Part shown: piece by piece, positions 9,264 through 17,370 of the stretch | Layout: every line of letters begins with the position of its first letter | Numbering within the stretch: position 1 is the stretch's first letter | Assembly: GCA_021844945.1 (NCBI GenBank) | Contig: JAKBSJ010000005.1 | Span: forward strand, 1 to 64,000 | From: Thermoplasmata archaeon | Lineage (GTDB): Archaea; Thermoplasmatota; Thermoplasmata; Lutacidiplasmatales; UBA184 | Reading direction: 5' to 3' | DNA length: 64,000 nt | Made by a program: the position numbers and the translations under genes | The notes under the pieces: generated by a model | What the model was told of the DNA's origin: nothing | Databases searched by the model: none | The model's input: the letters and a program-made list of their open reading frames with translations, nothing else

Positions 9264-9697
9264 TCAAGCTTTGCGCGGGCTCAGCTGGTGGAGTCTCCGA
9301 TTGGAGTAAACCCAGCTCCCGTCCAGAACGATCAACATGAACCCAGCGGTTCAGATGAGATAGATCGCAAGACCGGCCCCAAAGGACGTGGCGTAGTTCC
9401 CGGTCGAGGTGGCCCAGAAGCCAAGGCGGTGATAGCTGTTAACACGATGACGCCCACCACGACAATCGTGAGGTCGGCGCGGTAGTTACGGTTCCAGGAA
9501 GCGAGTAGGATCGGATCTGAGGCGGCCGCGTTTTGAGCAGCCATGGACCCGTGTTTGATGGTGCTTCCGTGGACTTGTAGGTTCCTGCCGACGGGCGTGG
9601 ACGCGGACGACGCATGTGATGGCCCACGGCACTGGCCCCGTTGCTTTCAACATGGGTCAGCACCCACGCCCATCGCGGTCCCGTCATCGGACGCCCG
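9135..9697. repeat. Imperfect direct repeat pair flanking a decayed gene
   Basis: The 27 bases at 9135-9161 (beginning catcgcggtc) recur at 9671-9697 with four mismatches. The two copies flank the decayed membrane-protein gene at 9264-9544. They could be remnants of a duplicated or inserted segment; no transposase or integrase is present. Confidence 0.35.
9264..9544 (-). pseudogene. Frameshifted small membrane protein
   Basis: From ATG at 9544 the reading frame gives 'MAAQNAAASDPILLASW' and a hydrophobic segment 'LTIVVVGVIVLTAITA', then turns to Pro/Arg-rich nonsense. In another frame on the same strand, from about 9420, a membrane-like sequence continues: 'LGFWATSTGNYATSFGAG' then 'LAIYLI', an in-frame TGA at 9353-9351, and 'TAGFMLIVLDGSWVYSN'. 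The simplest reading is a two- or three-helix membrane protein of about 90 residues broken by one frameshift and one stop. No family is recognised. An alternative is a genuine 70-residue protein ending at 9332. Confidence 0.4.
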
Positions 9698-10011
9698 CGT
9701 CCCACATCAACGTCGCGCCGGCCTGCGGCCGCCGTCCCCTCGCTTCGCGCCGATGACCGCAATCAGCGCCGCCAGCGCGACGGAGAGCGATGGCCACGAG
9801 ATGGCGAACCCTTTCCCCGACCTGCCCGCGATTCACGGGTCCGACGCGAGCGCGCAGCCACCTCACTTTCGGAGGCCCGCCCCCTGGACGTATCTACTCC
9901 CCCGCTTCGGTGACTACTAGCGGACGCGGTTCGAGTCGCGGGCCGCGTTAGGAGGGCCAGGGAGGAGGGTAGTGCAACTTCGATCGAATCGGTACTACCC
10001 CTCGGGTTGGA
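9545..10011. other. Intergenic region between the decayed gene and tRNA-Val
   Basis: No gene is supported here. Open frames on both strands are typical of GC-rich non-coding DNA and their translations are low-complexity. It contains the second copy of the 27-base repeat (9671-9697). GC content rises to that of the core genome toward the tRNA, which marks the island boundary. Confidence 0.45.
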
Positions 10012-10084
10012 TGGGCTCGGCCGGATTCGAACCGGCGATCTTCGCTGTGTGAGAGCGACGTCGTAACCGCTGGACCACGAGCCC
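10012..10084 (-). tRNA. tRNA-Val(CAC)
   Basis: Read on the minus strand, a full cloverleaf forms: acceptor GGGCTCG/CGAGCCC, a short D stem GTC/GAC, anticodon stem TCGCT/AGCGA with loop CTCACAC (anticodon CAC, valine GTG codons), and T arm GCCGG-TTCGAAT-CCGGC, with discriminator A. No CCA is encoded and no intron is present. An AT-rich box (ttatgt) lies about 29 bases upstream, inside the end of lysO. The tRNA marks the edge between the core genome and the defence island. Confidence 0.95.
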
Positions 10085-10102
10085 GCGCCCGGAGCGGATT
10101 CG

Positions 10103-10996
10103 TCACGGGACATAACGCATTCCGGCGGGCAGCGCGAGCAGCAAGGGCACGAGCAGGCTCGCCAGCACCGTCAGGATGAGCCCCGAAGTGAGCGCAAGCG
10201 AGGCCGCCTCGGCGTCCCCGAAGCGCAGGACGAAATAGAGGGTCGTGTCCATCGAAGTCGCCCCTCCCATCGCGGTCAGCCCTTCGCCGCGGATACGCCG
10301 TCCGATCACCGGCGCGAGGAGCATCGTGAGGTTCTCGCGCAGGAAGTTCGCGAGGAACGCGAGGAGACCGAGCGCCGCGCCCAGGCTGGCCGCGACGAGC
10401 GGACCGTCGAGCGAGTACCAACCGAAGGCGAACGTGATCGCGAGCGACGAGCGCAGGGCGAGTCCCGTGGCGGCGGTGTAGATTCCGGCGGCGACGAGCG
10501 CGCCGAGCAGCGCCGCGGTCACCGGGACCCAGACCCGGGACAGCGATCTCCACAGCCACTGCAGGCCGAGGCCCACGAGGAAGAGGAGGAGGTAGAGGGC
10601 GTAGGTGATGCCGTTCTCGGCCGGCACGGGCACGGCCGATGCCGTCGCGTACCCGACGACGAGCGCCGCGATCAGCGCGACGGAGAACCACGACGACGAC
10701 GAGGTCGGCGGGCCTTCCGTCGGGGGAGCCACGGGCGGAGGGGCCCGCGCGCGGGGGATCAGGAGCGCGATGGCGACCGTGCACGCGAGGATGAGGACAG
10801 CGAACCCGAGACCGAGCGCGATCGCGCTCGGAAGGTCGGCGGCCGGCACGCGGATGAGCGAGGCGCCGAGGAAGAACAGGAGGACGAGGATCGTCGCCTG
10901 CGTCGCGCGGGCGATCCACGGGGTCCGCGGACGCAGCGCCCAGCCGAGCAGGACCCCCGCGCCGAGAGCGACGTAGAGGAACGGATCGATGTCCAC
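10103..10996 (-). CDS. lysO: LysO-family lysine exporter (DUF340)
   Basis: A 297-residue integral membrane protein; the E. coli LysO is about 299 residues. Hydrophobic helices cover most of the chain. The family signatures 'GWYSLDGP' (about residue 205) and 'GGATSMDTTLYF' (about residue 258) are present. LysO exports lysine and toxic analogues across the cytoplasmic membrane. I chose GTG at 10996, seven bases after the purA stop, because it begins 'VDIDPFLYVALGAG' and gives the family length; in-frame sequence farther upstream is antisense-like to purA. The spacing suggests co-transcription with purA. Confidence 0.85.
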   Translation of the reverse strand: MDIDPFLYVALGAGVLLGWALRPRTPWIARATQATILVLLFFLGASLIRVPAADLPSAIALGLGFAVLILACTVAIALLIPRARAPPPVAPPTEGPPTSSSSWFSVALIAALVVGYATASAVPVPAENGITYALYLLLFLVGLGLQWLWRSLSRVWVPVTAALLGALVAAGIYTAATGLALRSSLAITFAFGWYSLDGPLVAASLGAALGLLAFLANFLRENLTMLLAPVIGRRIRGEGLTAMGGATSMDTTLYFVLRFGDAEAASLALTSGLILTVLASLLVPLLLALPAGMRYVP

Positions 10997-11003
10997 GGGG
11001 AGT

Positions 11004-12347
11004 TCACTTCGCCCAGCGGGAGATCGGTTCGGGGCGGGGGCGACCCGTGCGGGAAGAGGTCCGTCGGACCGTCTCGTCCCGCTGCGCGCCGTAGCTGACG
11101 TACTCGACGGGCACGCCGGTCTCCTGCTCCACGAAGGCCAGGAACTCCTGGAGCGCCCGCGGCAGGGCCCGGGCGCCTTCGCGCCGGAGGCGCTCGGTGA
11201 GGCGGGGATGGAACTCGGGCCAGCCCGGCCGGCGCACGTAGACGGGCTCGAGGCCCGCGTAGTCGTCGATCGCGGTCGGCGGTCGGTCGGTCCATCGGGT
11301 CCCGTCCGGCCGGACGTAGGCCGTGCAGACCGGGACAGACTCGAGTCCGCCGAGCACATCGACCTTCGTGATCGCGAGCGAAGTGAGGCCGTTGAGGCGG
11401 GCGACGTAGCGCAATAGCACGAGGTCGAGCCAGCCGCAGCCCCGCGGGCGCCCGGTCGTCGCTCCGCGCTCGCCGCCGATCCGCTGGAGGTACTCCTCCT
11501 CCCGGGGCTCGGCCCGGGTCAGGAACGGCCCGCCGCCGACGCGGGTCGCGTAGGCCTTCGCGACCCCGATCACCTCGCTCACGCACTGCGGAGGCAGCCC
11601 CGCGCCCACGAGCGCCCCGGCGCTGGTCGGATGCGAGCTCGTCACGAACGGGTACGTCCCGAAGTCGATGTCGAGGAGCGCGCTCTGCGCGCCTTCGAGG
11701 AGGATCGGCTCTTCGCGCTCGAGCGCGCCGAAGAGGAGGGGGTCGACGTCCCGGATGTACGGGGATAGGCGCTCTCCGGCTTCGAGCAGCGAACGCTCGA
11801 GCTCGGCGCGGGGGGGCAGGTTCGGGATCAGCCGCTTGCGCTCGTAGAGCAGGTCGAGGCGCGCGCGCAGGGTGTCGAGGTGGCTGAGCTCGCCGTAGCG
11901 GATCCCCCAGCGGCCGTAGCGGTCGGCATAGGCCGGGCCGATGCCGCGTCCCGTCGTCCCGATCCCGCGGGAGGGATCCTGGCGCGCGCGCAGCGCATCC
12001 TCCCAGGCATCCTCGACCTCGTGGATCGGCAGCAGGACGTGCGCGCGGTCGCTGATCACGGGCTCGCCGAGCAGGAGCTTCTTCTCCTCGAGCTCCCGCA
12101 TCTCGTCCACGAAGCGCATCGGTTGCACGACCATGCCGGGTCCGCTGATCCCGGTCACGCCGTGCCGGAGCACTCCGACCGAGAGCTGGTGGAGGATCAC
12201 CGAGCCTTCGGGGAGGTGGATGCTGTGGCCCGCGTTCGGCCCTCCTCCCGTGCGGACGACGTACCGGGCGTCGGCCGCGAGGTAGTCCGTGATCTTTCCC
12301 TTCGCCTCGTCTCCGTACTGGGCGCCGATCACGATGCGGACCGTCAT
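11004..12347 (-). CDS. purA: Adenylosuccinate synthetase
   Basis: A 447-residue enzyme that converts IMP, aspartate and GTP to adenylosuccinate, the first committed step to AMP. The N-terminus 'VIGAQYGDEAKGKITDYL' is the GTP-binding P-loop with the catalytic Asp, and 'GGGPNAGHSI' follows with the catalytic His. 'GTTGRGIGPAY' (about residue 125) binds IMP. I start at ATG 12347 (MTVRIVIG), which places the P-loop at residue 8 as in the family, rather than at an in-frame ATG at 12419. It is of the long form (over 420 residues) rather than the short archaeal form. lysO follows immediately. Confidence 0.95.
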   Translation of the reverse strand: MTVRIVIGAQYGDEAKGKITDYLAADARYVVRTGGGPNAGHSIHLPEGSVILHQLSVGVLRHGVTGISGPGMVVQPMRFVDEMRELEEKKLLLGEPVISDRAHVLLPIHEVEDAWEDALRARQDPSRGIGTTGRGIGPAYADRYGRWGIRYGELSHLDTLRARLDLLYERKRLIPNLPPRAELERSLLEAGERLSPYIRDVDPLLFGALEREEPILLEGAQSALLDIDFGTYPFVTSSHPTSAGALVGAGLPPQCVSEVIGVAKAYATRVGGGPFLTRAEPREEEYLQRIGGERGATTGRPRGCGWLDLVLLRYVARLNGLTSLAITKVDVLGGLESVPVCTAYVRPDGTRWTDRPPTAIDDYAGLEPVYVRRPGWPEFHPRLTERLRREGARALPRALQEFLAFVEQETGVPVEYVSYGAQRDETVRRTSSRTGRPRPEPISRWAK

Positions 12348-12457
12348 CGAGGTACCTGTGCCCCGAGGGAGGCCTCCGGCTTGAAACGGATTGCGGCGGT
12401 GCGCCGGCGCGTGCCACACCGGCGCTCGGCCTCCATAAGTGTAAATCCCGGGCGACG

Positions 12458-13630
12458 GTGGCGCTCGAAATGGTCGCTCGCCGGGTGGGCGAGGTAGAGA
12501 TCTCCGGCATCCGGCGGATGTTCGAGGCAGCGCGTCCCGACTGCATCAACCTCGGGCTGGGGGAGCCGGATTTCGACCCTCCGAAAGAGATCGTGGCCGC
12601 GCTCGTCGCAGCGACGCGCCACGGGGCCAATCACTACGGGCCCACCGCGGGCCTTCCCCAGCTGCGCCGCCTCGTGGCGGAGTTCTACACCGACCGGCTC
12701 CCGGCCACGACCGGGGAGAACGTGATCATCACGTCCGGGGGCTCCGAGGCGCTGATGGCCTGCGCCCTCGCCCTCTACGATCCGGGCGACGAGGTCCTCG
12801 TGCCGGATCCGGGGTTCGTCCTCTACGCCCCGCATGCCCGCCTCGTGGGCGCCCGTCCGGTCCCGTACCCCCTCAACGAACGGGACGGCTACCTCCCTCG
12901 GATCGAGGAGATCGAGCACCGCATCACCCCCCGCACCACCGCGATCGTGGTCAACAGCCCCTCGAATCCGACCGGCGCGGTGTTTCCGCGCGCGACGGTC
13001 GATGCGCTCGTCGCCCTCGCGGAGCGCCACCGCCTCACGATCGTCTCCGACGAAGTCTACGATCGCATCACCTACGAGACGCCGGCGACGTCGTTCTGGG
13101 GCCGCACCGACCGGGCGATCGTGGTCAACTCCTTCTCGAAGACGTTCGCCACCACGGGCTGGCGGCTCGGGTTCGTCGTCGCGCCGCGCCCGCTCGTCGG
13201 CCCGATCGGGAAGATGCACTACCACATCATGGCCTGCCCCTCGACGCCGGCGCAGCAGGCCGTGCTGGTGGGCCTCACGACGTCGCTGGGCACCACGCGG
13301 GCGATGGTCCAGGAGTTCCGCGGGCGCCGCGACCTCGTGATGCGCGAGCTCGCGCGCGTCCCCGGGATGCATTGCGTCCGCCCGAACGGCGCGTTCTACG
13401 TATTCCCCGGCTTCGACTGGCCCGAGAGCGCCTCCGAGGTCGCGATGGGTCTCCTCGAGGCGGGGCTGATCACCACTCCGGGCGACTCGTTCGGCGCGCG
13501 CGGAGCGAACCATCTGCGGATCTCCTTCGCGGCGTCCCGCGACGACCTCACGAGGGGCCTCGGCATCCTCCGGCGCTACGCCGAACAGCTCACGGCGCGT
13601 TCGTCGCCGAGGACGCGATACGACCCGTGA
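12458..13630 (+). CDS. Class I PLP-dependent aminotransferase (AspAT-like)
   Basis: A 390-residue cytosolic fold type I aminotransferase. 'NLGLGEPDFDPP' and 'GANHYGPTAGLPQLR' open the family pattern, 'NSPSNPTGAVF' holds the Asn that contacts PLP, 'VSDEVYDRI' the Asp/Tyr pair, and 'NSFSKTFATTGWRLG' the Schiff-base lysine (about residue 226). Aspartate, aromatic or alanine substrates are all possible; sequence alone does not decide. GTG at 12458 or ATG at 12470 can be the start. The end overlaps the convergent glycosyltransferase gene by 41 bases. Confidence 0.9.
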   Translation: MALEMVARRVGEVEISGIRRMFEAARPDCINLGLGEPDFDPPKEIVAALVAATRHGANHYGPTAGLPQLRRLVAEFYTDRLPATTGENVIITSGGSEALMACALALYDPGDEVLVPDPGFVLYAPHARLVGARPVPYPLNERDGYLPRIEEIEHRITPRTTAIVVNSPSNPTGAVFPRATVDALVALAERHRLTIVSDEVYDRITYETPATSFWGRTDRAIVVNSFSKTFATTGWRLGFVVAPRPLVGPIGKMHYHIMACPSTPAQQAVLVGLTTSLGTTRAMVQEFRGRRDLVMRELARVPGMHCVRPNGAFYVFPGFDWPESASEVAMGLLEAGLITTPGDSFGARGANHLRISFAASRDDLTRGLGILRRYAEQLTARSSPRTRYDP

Positions 13631-14798
13631 GGACCTCCGAATAGATCGCCTCGAGGCGATCCACGAGCGCATCCCACGTGTACCGGGGCGCCACGACCTC
13701 CCGCGCGTACCGTCCCATCGCGGCCCGTCCGGGGGCGTCGGTCCACAGGGTCCGCAGCGCCTCGGCGAGCGCGACGTCGTCGTGCGGCGGCACGAGGAGT
13801 CCCGCCTTCCCCTCCTCCACGAACTCCGGGATCCCCCCGACCCGGGTCGCGACCACGGGAGTGCCCTGCGCCATCGCGTCCAGCAGTACCAGCCCGAACG
13901 CCTCGTAGTAGCTCGGCAGCACGAAGATCGACGCATCGCGAAGGGCCCCGGCGAGCATCGCTTCGTCGGCGAGGTAGCCCACGCGCCGCACGCGCCCCTC
14001 GAGATCGTGGTAGCGAACGCGGCGAGCGACCTCGGCCTCGACGCCGCCGTCGTCGCCGATCAGCACGAGGGAGAGGTCCGGCGCCTCGCGGGCCAACCGG
14101 GCGAAAGCGTCCACCAGGGTCCCGAGCCCCTTGTTCGACGCAAGGCGTCCCACGTAGAGGAGGTACGGGCCCGGGATTCCGTAGGTCTTCGCGAAGGCTC
14201 CGGGAGCGGCGGGAGCGGGGAACGGAGTGAACCCCGGCGGCACCACACGGACGGCCGGTACGGGGAAGCCGAGGCCGGCGAGCAGGCGCTCTTCCTCCCG
14301 GCTCTCGACGAGGAGGCACGCGGCGTTCGCGAGGGCGGGGCCGCCGACGTTCCGGTCGTAGAAGGTCCGCAGCTCGTGACGCAGGAAGCCGCCGTGGATC
14401 GAGGTCACCGGGTGGAAGTGCGTCGCGAGGACGAACGGCACGCCCCGTCGGCGGCGGAACCGGTCGGCGATGCGGACCTGGTGCGTCCCGTACGTGTGCA
14501 CGTGCACGATCTCGGGGTCCGCGCGTCGCAGCGCGCGTCCCATCCCCCGGAAGAACGGGTAGTGGAGCTCGCCGGGCAGGCTCCACACGGGAAGTCGCTC
14601 GATCGAGCCGAACGCGGTCGTCTCGTGCCGCGGCACGTCGTTCGGCAAGCGCTCCCACGGGAACTCCCGACGCAGGTAGCTCGTCAGGACATGGACACCG
14701 TGGCCCCGCGCGCCGAGACGGGTCGAGATCTCCTGGACGTGCCGCTCGACCCCCCCGGGTCCGGGAGGGTAGCGCGTCGAGAGCTGGGCGATCCGCAC
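13590..14798 (-). CDS. GT4-family glycosyltransferase
   Basis: A 402-residue retaining GT-B glycosyltransferase. The N-terminal acceptor domain begins 'RIAQLSTRYPPGPGGVERHV', and the donor domain shows 'LLYVGRLASNKGLGTLVDAF' (about residue 236) and 'PSYYEAFGLVLLDAMAQG', the EX7E-type motif with Asp at the second acidic position. Such enzymes transfer sugar from nucleotide-sugars to lipids or glycans at the inner membrane face. The M20 peptidase ends 10 bases upstream, so they may be co-transcribed. Acceptor and sugar are unknown. Confidence 0.88.
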   Translation of the reverse strand: MRIAQLSTRYPPGPGGVERHVQEISTRLGARGHGVHVLTSYLRREFPWERLPNDVPRHETTAFGSIERLPVWSLPGELHYPFFRGMGRALRRADPEIVHVHTYGTHQVRIADRFRRRRGVPFVLATHFHPVTSIHGGFLRHELRTFYDRNVGGPALANAACLLVESREEERLLAGLGFPVPAVRVVPPGFTPFPAPAAPGAFAKTYGIPGPYLLYVGRLASNKGLGTLVDAFARLAREAPDLSLVLIGDDGGVEAEVARRVRYHDLEGRVRRVGYLADEAMLAGALRDASIFVLPSYYEAFGLVLLDAMAQGTPVVATRVGGIPEFVEEGKAGLLVPPHDDVALAEALRTLWTDAPGRAAMGRYAREVVAPRYTWDALVDRLEAIYSEVLTGRIASSATNAP

Positions 14799-14808
14799 GA
14801 GTCCGGCG

Positions 14809-15888
14809 CTACGCCGAAAGGCGCAGCGTCATGAGCCGTTGGGCGTACTTCTTGAAGACCTCGGTCGCCCGCGCGACCGACTCGATCTTCACGTACTCGT
14901 TCGCTTGGTGGGAGAGCTCCTCCTCCCCCGCGCCGTAGATCGCGACCCGCGGGTTCACGAGGGAGTAGTGGACCGCTTCCGACGCGTGGACGAGGACCGT
15001 TCCCTCGGCGCCGGAGATCTCCTGGAGGAGCTTGATGTGCGGCGAAGCCACGTCGATCTGGACCGACGGCATCGCCACCAGCCGGCGGAGCGTGAACGGG
15101 GTCTTGATCCGTCGCAGGTGCTCTTCGATCTCGTGGTAGAGCTGGTCGGGGGAGTACGGGGGAGGGAAGCGGATGTCCACCTCCACGGTCGCCTTGTTCG
15201 GCACGACGTTCAGCCGCGTGCCGCCGTGGAACGTCCCGAGGTTCATCGTCACGGAACCGAGCTCGGGATGCGCGATCCGCCCCTTGAAGGACTCGAGGCC
15301 CCGGACGATCCGCATCATCTTGGTGATCGCGTTGTCGCCGAGGTGCGGCATCGCTCCGTGCGCGGCCTTCCCTCGGGTCTCGATCGCGATGTCGAGGACC
15401 CCTTTCTCCGCGTGCGCGACCCGCAGGCCGGTCGGCTCTCCGACGACGACCGCCTTGGCACGCCGGACCGGCAGCGTCTTCGATAGGGCCATCGCGCCCA
15501 GCATCGTCGTCTCTTCGTCGGTGGTGAGGGCGAGGACGACCGGGATCTTGCGGGCCGTGAGGTCGGCGGCCGCCTGCAGCATCGCGACGACCGTCCCTTT
15601 CATGTCCGCGGCGCCGCGTCCGTAGAGGCGGCCGCTCGCGATCTGGCTCTGGGAGAAGCTCCAGTAGTCCCCGATCGGCGGCGTGTCCAAGTGCCCGGAG
15701 AGCACGACCCCGCTCTGGCCGTACTCCGCGAGGAGCGCCGGCGCCTGCGCGTCGCCGAAGAGCGTGTTGCGCATGTGGATCTGGTCCGTGAACGACTGGA
15801 CGTAGTCGAGGATCTCTTGCTTGTCGGAAAGCGGGTCGCTCGGGATCTTGACGAGCTCCGCCAACATATCGATCATCTGTCGCTTCAT
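14809..15888 (-). CDS. M20-family metallopeptidase/amidohydrolase
   Basis: A 359-residue di-zinc hydrolase of the ArgE/DapE/LysK/CPG2 group. Metal ligands are in 'LSGHLDTPPIG' (about residue 82), 'GRGAADMKG' and 'TTDEETTMLG' (catalytic Glu), then 'GEPTGLRVAHAEKG'. The dimerisation domain contains 'GKAAHGAMPHLGDNAI', and the last His ligand lies in 'EELSHQANEYVK'. Candidate roles are acetylornithine or succinyl-diaminopimelate deacylation or LysW-lysine hydrolysis, but no lysine or arginine biosynthesis gene is adjacent, so the substrate is open. Confidence 0.88.
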   Translation of the reverse strand: MKRQMIDMLAELVKIPSDPLSDKQEILDYVQSFTDQIHMRNTLFGDAQAPALLAEYGQSGVVLSGHLDTPPIGDYWSFSQSQIASGRLYGRGAADMKGTVVAMLQAAADLTARKIPVVLALTTDEETTMLGAMALSKTLPVRRAKAVVVGEPTGLRVAHAEKGVLDIAIETRGKAAHGAMPHLGDNAITKMMRIVRGLESFKGRIAHPELGSVTMNLGTFHGGTRLNVVPNKATVEVDIRFPPPYSPDQLYHEIEEHLRRIKTPFTLRRLVAMPSVQIDVASPHIKLLQEISGAEGTVLVHASEAVHYSLVNPRVAIYGAGEEELSHQANEYVKIESVARATEVFKKYAQRLMTLRLSA

Positions 15889-16195
15889 GCGGACCTAGAG
15901 GCAGCGGGCCCACCGGCACGAAACGTCGCACGGTAAGCCAAACACAGCGGCACCCGCAAGGGCCGAGGGCCTTTAATACCGTCGGGGCGCGATTCTCCAC
16001 GATTCCCTCGTCCGCGGCGCGATCGAAGCCGTGGCCCGGTGCCCGGGGAATGTATCCCTTCCTCGAAGCCCGGTTCGGGGGCGTTCCGGGCCCGTGGAGC
16101 CGGCCACTCCCGCCTCCGCGCTCCGAATGCGAAGGCGCTCGTCGCCCGGAGGGCTGGACCAACCATTATCAGGCCCCCGGACCGTCGCGGGACCC
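15889..16195. other. Divergent promoter region between the M20 gene and the GT2 cluster
   Basis: This 307-base region has no gene. An AT-rich box (ttaatacc, 15972-15979) can serve the leftward M20 gene when read on the minus strand. A second box (cattatc, 16165-16171) is about 27 bases before the ATG of the first rightward glycosyltransferase, consistent with a leaderless mRNA. Confidence 0.5.
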
Positions 16196-17344
16196 ATGGT
16201 GCATGCCCATCTCATATGGGCTCCCGCGATCGCCCTCCTCGCGTCGCTGCCCCTCATCCGCGACCGAGCGGGGGCTCCCTACTTCTCCATCATCGTCTAC
16301 ACGTGGCAGCGCACGGAGTTCATCGAGCAGGCCGTGCGCAGCGTTCTCGCGCAGAGCGTATCCCGCACCGACTACGAGATCATCGTGGTCCGAGGCTATT
16401 CGAACGCGCCGCTCGACGCTCTGCTCACCGGCATGGGCGCCCACATCCTCTCCTCCCCCACCTCCTCCCAAGGAGCCGCGCTCGCCCTCGGGGTCGCCGC
16501 GGCCCAGGGCCAGGTCCTCGTCTTCCTCGAGGACGACGACGAGCTCGAGCCGACGAAGCTCGCGACCTTGCGGGCCGAATTTGACGAGGACCCCGATCTC
16601 GCGCTGGTGCGCAACGCGAACCGGTGCATCGACGCCGCCGGCCGTCCCCTGCTCGACTGGCCGAACAACTACTGGCCCGCGCTCCCGCTCACCGCGACCG
16701 AGGAGCGGCGCACCCCGGGGGCGAAGTCCGAGGCTCCGAGCCTCCCTATCCACAACCTGAGCTCGATCAGCGTCCGCCGCGACGCCGTGGCGCCCTACGT
16801 ATCCTACTGGAGCGCGAGCCCTTCCGCCGCAGACTCCCTCGTCTACCTGTCCGCCCTGGGGAGCCCGGGGGTGGCCCGCTTCGACGAGCGGGTGCTGACC
16901 CGGCGACGGGTCCATGCGAGCACGAGCCTCGAGAACTTCTCGGCGGAGGGCATCGGCCCGCCCCGGAGCCTCGAACGCCTGCGTCGGCTCGACGTCTCCC
17001 ACCGACAGCAGCTCGCGATGGTGCGCGGCACTCCCGCGGAAACCACGGCGCGCTGGCTCGAGGTCATCCACCGGTTCGAGGCCGCGATGAGCGCGTCCGA
17101 GTTCCCTTCCCCCGACCGGCGCGACTACCTCGACATGCTCCGCGGCATGGTGCGCGAACGCCAGCTCTTCCGGGCTTGGATCGTGGGGTTCTCCCTCCTA
17201 CGCCGCATCGCGCCCGAACGCGCGATCCGCACGTGGTGGCGGTTCAACCGCGAGTCCTACCGGCGCGTCGCGCCCGGGATCAACTACGGCGGCATCTTCC
17301 TTCCGGGCTCGCAGTCACGGACATCTCCGCACTCGCCGCACTGA
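16196..17344 (+). CDS. Family 2 (GT-A) glycosyltransferase, copy A
   Basis: A 382-residue protein. 'YFSIIVYTWQRTEFIEQAVRS' and 'VLVFLEDDDELEPTKL' (about residue 107) give the nucleotide-binding start and the DxD-type metal site of GT-A enzymes. The C-terminal half resembles that of copy C ('MVRGTPAETTARWL' against 'IVRGTPAAAWARWL'), so the two are paralogues. ATG at 16196 is preferred: a TATA-like box lies 27 bases before it, and sequence upstream in frame is Arg/Pro/Ser-rich and unlike the family. The target is probably a surface glycan or lipid. Confidence 0.85.
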   Translation: MVHAHLIWAPAIALLASLPLIRDRAGAPYFSIIVYTWQRTEFIEQAVRSVLAQSVSRTDYEIIVVRGYSNAPLDALLTGMGAHILSSPTSSQGAALALGVAAAQGQVLVFLEDDDELEPTKLATLRAEFDEDPDLALVRNANRCIDAAGRPLLDWPNNYWPALPLTATEERRTPGAKSEAPSLPIHNLSSISVRRDAVAPYVSYWSASPSAADSLVYLSALGSPGVARFDERVLTRRRVHASTSLENFSAEGIGPPRSLERLRRLDVSHRQQLAMVRGTPAETTARWLEVIHRFEAAMSASEFPSPDRRDYLDMLRGMVRERQLFRAWIVGFSLLRRIAPERAIRTWWRFNRESYRRVAPGINYGGIFLPGSQSRTSPHSPH

Positions 17345-17370
17345 CCCGGGGCCCGGGGGGACCGCCGTCG

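Noticed and set aside
12344-13936. Long antisense frame opposite the aminotransferase gene
   Set aside because: It is a by-product of high GC: Arg-rich, no domain, and covers a well-supported gene on the other strand.
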